DNA from: Roseiarcus sp963835885
GTDB lineage: Bacteria > Pseudomonadota > Alphaproteobacteria > Rhizobiales > Beijerinckiaceae
Assembly (NCBI GenBank): GCA_963835885.1
Contig: CAWIHF010000008.1
Location: forward strand, 32,072 to 96,071
Direction: 5' to 3'
DNA length: 64,000 bases
The position numbers were made by a program, and so were the translations under genes. The notes under the pieces were generated by a model. The model saw only the letters and a list, made by a program, of their open reading frames with translations. It was not told where the DNA came from and ran no database searches. Below, piece by piece: positions 28,179-36,982 of the stretch (position 1 is the stretch's first letter; every line of letters begins with the position of its first letter).

Positions 28179-30083
28179 TCACTGCGCGCCGGTCGGCTTC
28201 AGCTTGACCATCATGTACTTCGTGTTTCCCCAATTGGGCACGGGGTCCGTGTAAGGGTCGGTCTCGGCGTTCGGATATCCCGTCCAATAGGTCGTGTCCA
28301 TGATGGTGAACACGTTGTAGGACATCAGCGGGATGTTCGGCATGTTCTTCACGGCTAGCTTGATGAAATCCTGACCGAGCTCGACTCCCTTGGGATCGTC
28401 AAAATCGATCGCGCGAATCTGCTCGATGATCTTGTCGAGTTCGGGGTCCTTCCAGCGCTGCCAGTTCCGCGGCGGCTGGAACTTGCCTGGCTCGGACAGA
28501 AACTGCGAGTGCCACGAGTCAAGGAAGAACGAGAGGTCTGGGTGGCCGCCCCAGGTCTCGACCGTCCACGCCATCGTCGCTTCGTTCTGGCCATTGAACA
28601 TGTTGCTCCACATGGCGGTCGGCAGGGCGTCGATCTTTGAATCGATGCCTGCCTGGGTCCACTGCTGGGCGATGATGCTGCCGGCGCGAGTCATGACCGG
28701 GCGATTGTCGCCTTCGGTCGAGATCGTGATGGTGAACGGGGTTCCGTCGGGCAGCATCCACTTGCCGCCGACTTTCTTCAGACCGGCCTTTTCGAGGAGC
28801 TCCGCCGCCGCCTGCGGATCCTGCTTCCACCAACCTCGACCGAAGGCGGCCGCGATCGCCTTCGGATCAGTGGGAATGGCGGCCCCCATCGATGGCCGCA
28901 GCATGTCGGCGATCTCCTGGGCCATGTTCGGGTCGTAGGGGTGGATCGTCCGCTTGCCGGTGTCGATGGTGAAATCCTTCAGCCACTGCTCCATCGGCTC
29001 GAAGTAGTAGTGCGGATAAAGGCCCGTCGGCGGCACGTCGATGGCCGAGATCGTCGCCGCCCCGCGATAGGAGGCCATGTCGACCGCCTTCATGTCGATC
29101 AAGAGCGCGAGCGCCCAGCGCACGTCCGGATTCTTGAACTTCTCGAGCTGGTCATTCAGCACGACCATCGGCAGGGTCGGATCCGGATGGGCGTAGGGGA
29201 AGCCTTTGAACCAGCCGTGCGACGTGGGCGACGACTTGAGCAGGGCGAACGCCCCTTCGGGCGACGTGTCGTGGATGATGTCGAGCTGGTGGTTCTGCTG
29301 CAGGATCACCCGCTTGTCCGGCGGGCCGGGATCGATGTACGCGACATATTTCGGGCCGGGCTCGCCGAAACGGGCGAGCGTCGTCTTCTGCCAGTCGTCG
29401 CGCCTCTGCCAGATGAACCAGGCGCCGTTCGGGTCGAAGCTCTTGAGCGTGTAGGAACCGATGCACACCGGCGGATTGAAGTTGTATTTGCTGGGTTTCG
29501 CCTGCTTCTCGAACACGTGTTTAGGCATGATCCAGGTCGCGCTCCAGCGCACTGTGAAGGCCGCGTGGAATCGAGAGTTCGGCTTCTTCAGCTTGAAGAT
29601 GACCGTGTATTTATCGGGGGCAGTGACGGTGTCGACATTGGCGGCCATCCGCGCGCCGTCGTTGAACCCGCCGGGATCGGCCATCAGTGTCTGGACCGTA
29701 TAGACGACATCGTCGGCGGTGAACTCGACGCCGTCGCTCCACATGATGCCGGGCCGGAGCTTCACCGTCATCTCGGAGAAGTCCTTGTTGTATTTTGGCT
29801 TGTCTGCGGCGAGCGAATTGTCCCAGACTTGACCGTTAAGCCCGTGATCCGGGTCAATGTACCAGAGCGTATCCATGCATAGCTGCTGGAGCCCCGTCGA
29901 GGTCCCGTTCGGCTTCGGAACCCAGAGGTTGAAGTTCGACGGGTCGGTGACCGTGCCTTCGGGGTTCTCCGCGATGAGAACCTGATTGCGCGGGATGCCC
30001 GCTAGGAAGCTTTCCGCTGCTTGTGCATGTTGGCCAAGGACAAGGCCGCCAACGGCAAGTGCGAGCGTCTTCAGAATTCGCAT
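28179..30083 (-). CDS. Family 5 extracellular solute-binding protein
   Basis: 634 residues from ATG 30083, which gives a signal peptide (MRILKTLALAVGGLVLGQHA, then QAA). An ATG six codons earlier (30101) is less convincing. The core motifs are MTVKLRPGIMWSDGVEFTAD and the conserved lobe YDPNMAQEIADML. Family 5 proteins bind peptides, but also oligosaccharides from plant cell walls. With GH51, GH2 and GH127 around it, arabino-oligosaccharide uptake is a reasonable inference. The gene heads the five-gene transporter operon. Confidence 0.88.
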   Translation of the reverse strand: MRILKTLALAVGGLVLGQHAQAAESFLAGIPRNQVLIAENPEGTVTDPSNFNLWVPKPNGTSTGLQQLCMDTLWYIDPDHGLNGQVWDNSLAADKPKYNKDFSEMTVKLRPGIMWSDGVEFTADDVVYTVQTLMADPGGFNDGARMAANVDTVTAPDKYTVIFKLKKPNSRFHAAFTVRWSATWIMPKHVFEKQAKPSKYNFNPPVCIGSYTLKSFDPNGAWFIWQRRDDWQKTTLARFGEPGPKYVAYIDPGPPDKRVILQQNHQLDIIHDTSPEGAFALLKSSPTSHGWFKGFPYAHPDPTLPMVVLNDQLEKFKNPDVRWALALLIDMKAVDMASYRGAATISAIDVPPTGLYPHYYFEPMEQWLKDFTIDTGKRTIHPYDPNMAQEIADMLRPSMGAAIPTDPKAIAAAFGRGWWKQDPQAAAELLEKAGLKKVGGKWMLPDGTPFTITISTEGDNRPVMTRAGSIIAQQWTQAGIDSKIDALPTAMWSNMFNGQNEATMAWTVETWGGHPDLSFFLDSWHSQFLSEPGKFQPPRNWQRWKDPELDKIIEQIRAIDFDDPKGVELGQDFIKLAVKNMPNIPLMSYNVFTIMDTTYWTGYPNAETDPYTDPVPNWGNTKYMMVKLKPTGAQ

Positions 30084-30365
30084 CCGCTGTTCCTCCCTCA
30101 ATCAGCGCGGCAGACCCGCGCTTTTTGTGATCGAACGTTACATCCGCCCTAATGTCGCGGCAAGTACTTGCTCATCACACGCTTACACGGAGCACCTGGC
30201 AGGAGCGGGGAGCTCGCCGTCCTTTGATCGCCATCGCGGAGGCCGACCCCATTGCCGCGCCTCGGCGCAATTCAGTCTGGATTCGCGGTATTGATCGGCT
30301 GAGGGCCGGGATCGTTAATCATAGCGTGTTCGGCTATTGCCGCCGGAGCGCGAAAGGCGTCCAAT

Positions 30366-30384
30366 ATATCCAACTATCTGATAT
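30366..30384. promoter_or_regulatory. Candidate operator in the abfA leader
   Basis: ATATC-N9-GATAT, a perfect five-base inverted repeat, 17 bp before the abfA ATG and just upstream of its GGAGGGG ribosome site. It shares arm sequence, spacing and several spacer bases with the site at 23075-23093. Binding here would block transcription or translation start. Confidence 0.5.
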
Positions 30385-30401
30385 TAACGTCCGGAGGGGA
30401 C

Positions 30402-31917
30402 ATGAAAGCGTCCGTAACCGCCCATCGAGACTACCGCATCGCCAGGATCGACGACAGGCTGTACGGCTCATTTCTCGAGCATCTTGGCCGCGCCATCTAC
30501 TCCGGCATCTACGAACCCGACCACCCGACCGCCGACAAGAACGGCATGCGGCGCGACGTGATCGATCTGGTTCGCGAGCTCAAGGTCCCGATCGTGCGCT
30601 ATCCCGGCGGTAATTTCGTGTCCGCCTACAATTGGGAAGACGGGGTCGGCCCGCGGGAGAAGCGTCCGACGCGGCTCGATCTGGCGTGGCATACCTCCGA
30701 GTCGAACGCGGTCGGCGTGCACGAGTTCTCCGAATGGTGCGACGCGGTCGGCGCGGAGATGATGCTGGCAATCAATCTCGGCTCGCGCGGCCTGGATGAA
30801 GCGCGCAATTTCGTCGAATATGTCAACGGGCCGACAGGCAGCTACTGGGGCGATCTGCGCAAGGCGCACGGTCGCGCCGAACCGTTCGGCGTCAGGCACT
30901 GGTGCCTCGGCAACGAGATGGACGGCCCCTGGCAGGTCGGGCACAAAACCGCGCACGAATATGGCCGTCTCGCCAACGAGGTGGCGAAGACGCTCAGGGC
31001 CTTCGACAGCTCGCTCGAGCTGATCGTCTGCGGTTCGTCGAACTCCGATATGAAGACCTATCCGGAATGGGAACGGATCGTTCTCGAGCACGCCTACGAT
31101 TCGGTCGACCACATTTCGCTGCACATGTATTTCGCCAATCGCGCCAAGAACACGGCGGAATATCTCGCGCTCAACGCCAAGCTCGACGCCTATATCGCAA
31201 CGATCGCCTCGACCATCGATTTCGTCCGCGCCGTCAAGCGCAGCCGCAAGAAGGTCACCATTTCCTTTGACGAATGGAACGTCTGGTATCACTCGAACGT
31301 CCAGGACCGGGAAATTCTGGCCGGCGCCAAAGGGCTGGCCGCACGCCCCGAGACTGCTCGAGGACGCCTACAATTTCGAGGACGCGCTCCAGGTCGGATG
31401 CATCATCAACACCTTCATCCGTCGTTCCGACGTCGTGCGGATCGCCTGCATCGCGCAACTCGTGAACGTGATCGCGCCGATCATGACCGAGCCGAAAGGG
31501 GCGGCGTGGCGGCAGACGATCTACTACCCGTACTATTTCGCCTCCGTCTACGGACGCGGGGAGGCCTTGCAACTCGGCGTCGATTCACCCGGCTATGACG
31601 CCGAGGTCGCCGACAACGTGCCGTATCTCGACATATCGGCGGTTCACGACGCGACCGGACAGACGCTGACCTTCTTCGCCGTGAACCGGCACGGCGGCGA
31701 GGACATCGATCTCGACGTCAGTCTGCAGGGGTTTGCCGCCGCCGCGGTCGCGGACCACCAGGTGATGAGCGGCAAGGACCTCGAGGCCGTCAACAGCTTG
31801 AAAGCCCCGTTGAGCGTAACGCCGAGGAAAGGCTCGCACGCAACCGTCGCGGATGGCGTCTTGAGCGCGAGACTCCCGCCCTATTCCTACCAGATGATCC
31901 GCCTGCGCCTGACGTAG
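30402..31917 (+). CDS. abfA: Glycoside hydrolase family 51 alpha-L-arabinofuranosidase, frameshifted
   Basis: About 505 residues. The GH51 catalytic pair is present: acid/base E172 in WCLGNEMDGPW and nucleophile E291 in ISFDEWNVWY. One extra base near 31331 breaks the frame; after correction it reads GWPHAPRLLEDAYNFEDAL and runs to a C-terminal beta-domain ending YSYQMIRLRLT. A strong ribosome site (GGAGGGG) precedes ATG 30402. It has no signal peptide, so it releases arabinose from imported oligosaccharides in the cytoplasm. It diverges from the family 5 transporter operon. Confidence 0.88.
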
Positions 31918-32641
31918 CCTCGCTCGGCGCACGGCTAGCCAGTGTTCGCGCGAGGGATCTTCTGTCGATTGAGTCCCGAAGAGGCGGCGAATTGGCTTTG
32001 CCGCGCGACGCCGCAGATCCGGCAGCCGAGTGATGCGAGCCGTAGCAAGGCGAGTCAAATCTGCCGAGAAATGCACCATTGGCGGGATGTTGCGCTTGAT
32101 CGTCGACGGCCGCCATGCAATCGCTGAGGGCTTGAGTCTCGGCAAGGCTGTGCCGCTGGCGGATGAAGAACAAGAATGCCCACAAGAGTGAGACGCAAAG
32201 GCGCTTGCCGTCATTCCGGATCGCAGCCGTTATGACCGTCACTTTGGCTCAGCCAGAGCGACGGTCATAGCCGGCTCCGCATCTGCAAGTGAGCGGGTGA
32301 GCGCCATTGCGTTTCACTCTCGGCTGCGGATAAGTCGCTTAGTTCGTCGATCGGGTTGAGCGGCTAAGCCATTGCCCCAGCGATTGCGGCGATGGCATGG
32401 CGGCCTCAAGATCGCGCAGTCCATGGCAATGTCTGGCATTTGAGTCGACAGAGTTTAGATTGCCAGTGCGCGGCTGTCGCCGGCAAAGGCTTCGACAAAG
32501 GAGTGAACACTCCTCAATGCTAGAGGACACCGGAAGACGACTATCAGGCCGGGAGACGGTGGTCTCGCCCGTCGAAGGACAGGGCGCCCCGTTTGAGGAA
32601 CCGTTCTCCACCGTCTCCGCTTCTCACACTCATTCAAAGTA
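31918..32641. other. Gene-poor stretch between abfA and the NusG-like gene
   Basis: 724 bp. Open frames on both strands are short or overlap abfA and have no recognisable content. The one structured part is the inverted repeat at 32225-32276. I see no tRNA and no transposase homology that I would defend. Confidence 0.4.
32225..32276. repeat. Nested inverted repeat (hairpin-forming)
   Basis: Outer arms TATGACCGTC (32231-32240) and GACGGTCATA (32260-32269) are perfect, with extension AGCCG/CGGCT at the base. The loop contains a second short palindrome, TGGCTCAGCCA. No T run follows on the plus strand, so a simple terminator is less likely than a protein-binding site or a mobile-element end. 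Confidence 0.55.
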
Positions 32642-33202
32642 TCATGCGGCTGGTGCAACCAACGACCGGTTCAGCTGGGCAGAGATTTCCGCGCTCATGA
32701 ATTCGATGAGCACGCGAACGCGCGCTTTATCGTCTAGGTGTATGAGACGACCGAGGCGTTCCGCAAACGGTCCGGATAGAATCCGAACTCTCTGGCCAAT
32801 CTCAAGATCGGAGTCGAGCCGAACCGTTCCAGAGCTTTCGGTTGCCGCGACCAGCGTCTCGACGATGCCCTGCGGCACCGGCATCGGCTGCTCGGCGCCC
32901 ATGATCAGCGAGGCGACGCCGGTCGTGCCGTTGACGCTTCGCCAGCGGTCGGTCGACAGGTCCAGGATGACGAAAATATACCCCGGAAATAGCGGCGCGA
33001 GAACGTTGCGCAGTTTCCGGGCATGCCGGATGGTGCGCTGCACTCTCGGGGCGTAGCTGCGGAAACCCTGACGCGAAAGATTGAGTTGCGCGCTCACCTC
33101 CCGATGGGAGAGCACTCGCGCGGCAAACCAACGTTGTCCTCGTTCTAAATCCAGCCGCTGGTCCAAACCATGAATGTGCAATATCGAGCCCCCGGCTGGC
33201 AC
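32642..33202 (-). CDS. NusG-family antitermination protein paralogue
   Basis: 186 residues with an N-terminal NGN domain (RWFAARVLSHREVSAQLNLS; LFPGYIFVILDL) and a C-terminal KOW domain (LEIGQRVRILSGPFAERLGRL). This is the shape of specialised NusG relatives (RfaH/LoaP/UpxY type) that help RNA polymerase through long surface-polysaccharide operons. No such operon is in the window, so its target is elsewhere or lost. The frame is intact. Confidence 0.85.
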   Translation of the reverse strand: MPAGGSILHIHGLDQRLDLERGQRWFAARVLSHREVSAQLNLSRQGFRSYAPRVQRTIRHARKLRNVLAPLFPGYIFVILDLSTDRWRSVNGTTGVASLIMGAEQPMPVPQGIVETLVAATESSGTVRLDSDLEIGQRVRILSGPFAERLGRLIHLDDKARVRVLIEFMSAEISAQLNRSLVAPAA

Positions 33203-33717
33203 GCCCCCTGCGAGGTGATAGCCAGCCGGATAAACGGCTGAAGTCGGCGCGTCTTGCTTCCCACGGCCAAATTCCCGCCTTTTCAGGCCACCCTTTCACG
33301 CACCCCAGTTGGACGGTCGACGCGAATGAGGCGCTGACCACCCTGGCGCTCCACGGGCCACAAGGCGCGCCCTGGGGCAACGTCGCGATGATGGCTTCAT
33401 ACGCGACGGGCGTGATTGCGATGCGGATCATTCTGGAAGCTCGGGGCGCTGGGCGTTTGGCGACGCTGGACAGGTTGGACACGCTCGCGCAGCTACGATC
33501 AGACAGAAGCGTGCGCGAGGGGTATCGGAAAAATGCTGTCCTTGGCTCCGGCGTCGCGAGGGAAGCTCGCCGGCTGGCGAAAGCCGACGCCGACGCGCCC
33601 GCGAGGCGTACAGCGAGGCTTACCGGCGCGAGCGCGACGCGATCCTTCCTGACGGGACAACTCATGCCGGCCGGATGCCCGCTCACTGGCGGAGCGTCGC
33701 GTTGATTGTGGCGGGAT
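33203..33717. other. Intergenic region with a possible broken small ORF
   Basis: 515 bp. On the minus strand, reading down from 33427, ITPVAYEAIIATLP resembles the start of a small conserved rhizobial protein, and a different frame continues with ERQGGQRLIRVDR. This could be a frameshifted gene of 60-80 residues, but I am not sure. Larger frames on both strands here look like shadows. Confidence 0.3.
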
Positions 33718-33793
33718 TGGTGCCGGTTGAGGGACTCGAACCCCCGACCCACGGTTTACAAAACCGTTGCTCTACCAACTGAGCTAAACCGGC
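33718..33793 (-). tRNA. tRNA-Thr(TGT)
   Basis: Minus-strand cloverleaf starting GCCGGTTTAGCTCAGTTGG. The anticodon arm is ACGGT-TTTGTAA-ACCGT, giving anticodon TGT. The T arm is GGGGGTTCGAGTCCCTC, the acceptor closes with ACCGGC, and CCA is encoded (33718-33720). Confidence 0.95.
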
Positions 33794-33861
33794 GCGTTCA
33801 AAAGCGCTTCTGAGCTATCAGCGGCCCGGCCGAGGCGCAAGGCCCGTACACCAGCGGCCAG

Positions 33862-34269
33862 TCAGTGGCCTGCCGCGACGGTCGGCGTCCATGGGCCCTC
33901 GACTGCGACCGCCTCGTCCATGCCTCGCCAGGGGGGCATGGTGATCGCGAGGAAAGACAGGGGAGCGGCCTCGTCGGCCCGAAACTGGAACCCCACGCCG
34001 AGCGGAATCGTCACCGAGACGCCGGGTCCGATCGGCTCGATCCGCTCGGCTTCCGGCGAGCGCCGCCAAAGGCTTCCGTGGCCCGACAGCACGAACCAGA
34101 TCTCCTCGACGGTTCGATGCGTCACGGCGTGCGACACGGCGGCGGCCGGGAGTTCGAAATGCGCCAGGCTTCCTCCGGCGAGGCTGAGCAGGAGCCGCAC
34201 CGCCGTGCCGTCCGGGGCCGTCGCATCGGGCTCGACGCCAAGGAGCTTTGTTTCAAACGGCGTTCTCAT
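33862..34269 (-). CDS. Cupin-domain protein
   Basis: 135 residues forming one cupin barrel. Motif 1 is HAVTHRTVEEIWFVLSGHG and motif 2 the later GVSVTIPLGVGFQFRAD. Motif 1 keeps two His and a Glu that can bind a metal. It lies between tRNA-Thr and pyrE, convergent with nothing obvious. The substrate is unknown. Overlapping plus-strand frames are shadows. Confidence 0.75.
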   Translation of the reverse strand: MRTPFETKLLGVEPDATAPDGTAVRLLLSLAGGSLAHFELPAAAVSHAVTHRTVEEIWFVLSGHGSLWRRSPEAERIEPIGPGVSVTIPLGVGFQFRADEAAPLSFLAITMPPWRGMDEAVAVEGPWTPTVAAGH

Positions 34270-34502
34270 TGGCGGTTTCCTCGAAACAGCTCGGACCAGG
34301 ACGCGCGGGGCAGGGGAAGAGAGACTTCAGCAACACTATCACGAGAGGAGAAGCCGGGTCCTCGTTACGCGTGTCCCGGCAAGGCCGTTTCGCGCGCGAA
34401 CGACCTTGCCCGACCTCATGCTCGTCGCGATCGCCTTTGCCGTCCCGCGGCGGGTCCGCCCGCGGCTTGGCGCTGCGAGCGGCGCCCTGCTATGGATGGG
34501 GC

Positions 34503-35105
34503 ATGACCGCGACCTTGACCGCCGACGAGGCCCTTGACGAGTTCCGCGCCGCCGGCGCCCTGCTCGAGGGCCATTTCGTCCTGTCGTCCGGACTGCACTC
34601 GCCGGTGTTCCTGCAAAAGATGTTCGTCTTCCAGGACCCGGCGCGGACCGAGCGCCTGTGCCGGGCGCTGGCCGCCAAGGCGCTGCAATCGTTCGGCCCG
34701 ATCGACGTCGTCGCCTCGCCGGCGGTCGGGGGCATCGTGCCCGGCTACGAGACGGCGCGCTGGCTCGGAGCCAAGGCGATCTTCGTCGAGCGCGAGGACG
34801 GGGCCTTCAAACTGCGGCGCGGCTTCTCGATCGCGGCAGGGGCGCGCGTGCTGATGGTCGAGGACATCATCACGACCGGACTTTCCTCGCGCGAGTGCCT
34901 CGAGGCGCTGCGCCGGCATCCGGGAACGATTGTCGGCGCGGCCTGTCTGATCGACCGCTCGGGCGGCCGGGCGGAGATCGGCATCCCCCGCATCGCCCTG
35001 GCGACGCTCGACATCCCGGCGTACGCTGCCGACGCGCTGCCGCCTGAGCTGGCGGCGCTGCCCGCGGTGAAGCCGGGAAGCCGGGCGCTCGCCGGCGCCG
35101 CTTAA
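34503..35105 (+). CDS. pyrE: Orotate phosphoribosyltransferase
   Basis: 200 residues. It converts orotate and PRPP to OMP in pyrimidine synthesis. The PRPP-binding motif is VLMVEDIITTGLS and the flexible loop is FVEREDGAFKLRRGFSI. ATG 34503 is preferred because the start MTATLTADEALDEFRAAGAL matches the family N-terminus; the upstream extension to 34248 overlaps the cupin gene. Confidence 0.95.
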   Translation: MTATLTADEALDEFRAAGALLEGHFVLSSGLHSPVFLQKMFVFQDPARTERLCRALAAKALQSFGPIDVVASPAVGGIVPGYETARWLGAKAIFVEREDGAFKLRRGFSIAAGARVLMVEDIITTGLSSRECLEALRRHPGTIVGAACLIDRSGGRAEIGIPRIALATLDIPAYAADALPPELAALPAVKPGSRALAGAA

Positions 35106-35163
35106 GGGAAACGACGTGCATCTCTCGGTCGGATATTATCAAATTCAAAGCGCCGGGCCTTCT

Positions 35164-35186
35164 CCCGCCCCCCTTGTGGGGGCGGG
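35164..35186. repeat. GC-rich hairpin of a REP-like unit, pyrE-pdxJ intergenic
   Basis: Arms CCCGCCCCC and GGGGGCGGG around a five-base loop, followed by a G-rich stretch. It resembles common rhizobial REP-type palindromes. It may attenuate or stabilise the pyrE transcript within the 235-bp gap. Confidence 0.5.
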
Positions 35187-35340
35187 CCGGGGTGGGGGGT
35201 CGCGCCGAGCGTTGGTCGTGGAGATCGGCGCAGACAATTCGGATGTGTATGGCACGACCGCCTCAGTCCTCCGACATCCCGAGCCGACGACAATCGAACT
35301 CTCGGCGCGACCTGCTCCCGCCAACAAGGGGAACCACCGC

Positions 35341-36099
35341 ATGACTGCGCTTCGCCTTGGCGTCAACGTCGATCATGTGGCCACGGTGCGCAACGCGCGC
35401 GGCGGGGCGCTTCCCGATCCGGTCCGCGCCGCGCTGATCGCCATCGAAGCCGGAGCGGACGGCATCACCGCGCATCTGCGCGAGGACCGCCGCCACATTC
35501 ACGACGACGACATGCTGCGCCTCCAGGCCTCGATCGGCAAGCCGCTCAATTTCGAGATGGCCGCGACCGAGGCGATGCTCGACATCGCGCTCAGAATCCG
35601 CCCGCACGCCTGCTGCCTGGTGCCGGAAAAGCGCACGGAACGGACGACCGAGGGCGGCCTCGACGTGGTCAACGGATTTCGCGCGCTAAAACCCTTCGTC
35701 GCCGAGCTCGCCCGGGCGGGCATCCGGGTTTCGATGTTCATCGAGCCGTCGGGCGAGGCGTTGAAAGCCAGCGCCGACCTCGGCGCTCCCGTTGTCGAAC
35801 TGCACACCGGCGCCTGGTGCGATGCGTTGGCGCATGACGATTCGGCCCGCGCCGACTACGAGTTCGGGCGGCTGCGCGTTGCGGCGGCTGAGACACCGAC
35901 GCTTGGCCTTGAATGCCACGCCGGCCACGGCCTCGACTATCAGTCGGCGCGCTCGATCGCCAGCCTGCCGCAGATCGTAGAGCTCAACATCGGTCATTTT
36001 CTGGTCGGCGAAGCGATCTTTGTCGGCCTCGCCGAAAGCGTTAAGGCCATGCGCGCGGCGATGGATGAGGGACGGGGGATCGCAGTGGGGCGACAGTGA
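35341..36099 (+). CDS. pdxJ: Pyridoxine 5'-phosphate synthase
   Basis: 252 residues. It condenses 1-deoxyxylulose 5-phosphate with 3-amino-2-oxopropyl phosphate in vitamin B6 synthesis. Family motifs: LGVNVDHVATVRNARG, GADGITAHLREDRRHI, MFIEPS, LECHAGHGLDY and LNIGHFLVGEAIFVGL. The stop overlaps the acpS GTG start, the usual pdxJ-acpS coupling. Confidence 0.96.
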   Translation: MTALRLGVNVDHVATVRNARGGALPDPVRAALIAIEAGADGITAHLREDRRHIHDDDMLRLQASIGKPLNFEMAATEAMLDIALRIRPHACCLVPEKRTERTTEGGLDVVNGFRALKPFVAELARAGIRVSMFIEPSGEALKASADLGAPVVELHTGAWCDALAHDDSARADYEFGRLRVAAAETPTLGLECHAGHGLDYQSARSIASLPQIVELNIGHFLVGEAIFVGLAESVKAMRAAMDEGRGIAVGRQ

Positions 36100-36518
36100 T
36101 CGTCGGCGTCGGCAGCGACCTCTGCGACATCCGACGCATCGAACAGACGCTCGATCGCTACGGCGAGCGCTTCGTCGAGCGCTGCTTCACCGAGATCGAG
36201 CGGCGGCGCTCGGACGCCCGGGCCGGGCGCGCCGCGTCCTACGCCAAACGCTTCGCGGCCAAGGAAGCCTGCGCCAAGGCGCTGGGCACCGGGTTGAGGC
36301 GCGGGGTCTTCTGGCGTGACATGGGGGTCGTCAATTTGCCCTCCGGCCAGCCGACCATGCGTCTCACCGGCGGCGCAGCCGAGCGGCTGAAAGCGATCCT
36401 GCCGCCGGGAACCGAGGGCGCCATCCACCTGACGATGACCGACAAATCGCCGCTCGCCCAGGCGTTCGTCGTCATCGAGGCGCGGGCGCCCCGCCGGGGG
36501 GAGGCTGCCGGCCGGTGA
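36096..36518 (+). CDS. acpS: Holo-[acyl-carrier-protein] synthase
   Basis: 140 residues. It transfers phosphopantetheine from CoA to ACP. The signature IVGVGSDLCDIRRIE and the Mg/CoA-binding FAAKEACAKALGTG are present. The GTG start at 36096 overlaps the pdxJ stop by four bases. In many relatives lepB and rnc follow; here the operon ends. Confidence 0.95.
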   Translation: MIVGVGSDLCDIRRIEQTLDRYGERFVERCFTEIERRRSDARAGRAASYAKRFAAKEACAKALGTGLRRGVFWRDMGVVNLPSGQPTMRLTGGAAERLKAILPPGTEGAIHLTMTDKSPLAQAFVVIEARAPRRGEAAGR

Positions 36519-36982
36519 CGCCGCCCCTTGCTCGCCGAGGCCAGCCGCCAAACTTCAATGGCTTAGCAGATTGGCGGGTTGGCCTGACGAGATGCGGCCA
36601 ATGGCTTGGTTCGCGGAGCCATCTTTGTTCTGGGGTTAGCCACAGGTTAACGTATTGTTAAGACACTCAAAAGGCCTCAGGACCGGTTGGCGGTCGCAAA
36701 TTCGTGACCTTTATGCAACAGCGCCGCAGGAAAGGCGTTTCCAAGGCGATTTCAAGACAGATTACTGTTGAGCGGCGGCGTAAGCACGGTATGGTGGAGC
36801 GTGTGAACGGGAAAGTCCCGGTCGCGGAACGGGTCCGGCAAATCGCTTCCAAGGCAGGCCGCGCAGATCCGACCAAGTCGGGAAGAGGGGGCTGACCATT
36901 ATCGGTTTTTGGGTCGCGAAAGCGGTCCGCCGAATTGAGAGTGAGAAGAACCAACGCCCACAATGTTAACTGGAGGTCAAAA
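36519..36982. other. Intergenic region upstream of the porin gene
   Basis: 464 bp with no convincing gene; a 63-codon frame at 36704-36895 has no recognisable content. An AT-richer patch at 36643-36665 could hold promoter elements. The porin ribosome site TGGAGG at 36971-36976 closes the region. Confidence 0.4.

Noticed and set aside
33388..33705. A 105-codon plus-strand open frame before tRNA-Thr
   Set aside because: No ribosome site or domain; it probably lies opposite a broken small minus-strand gene.
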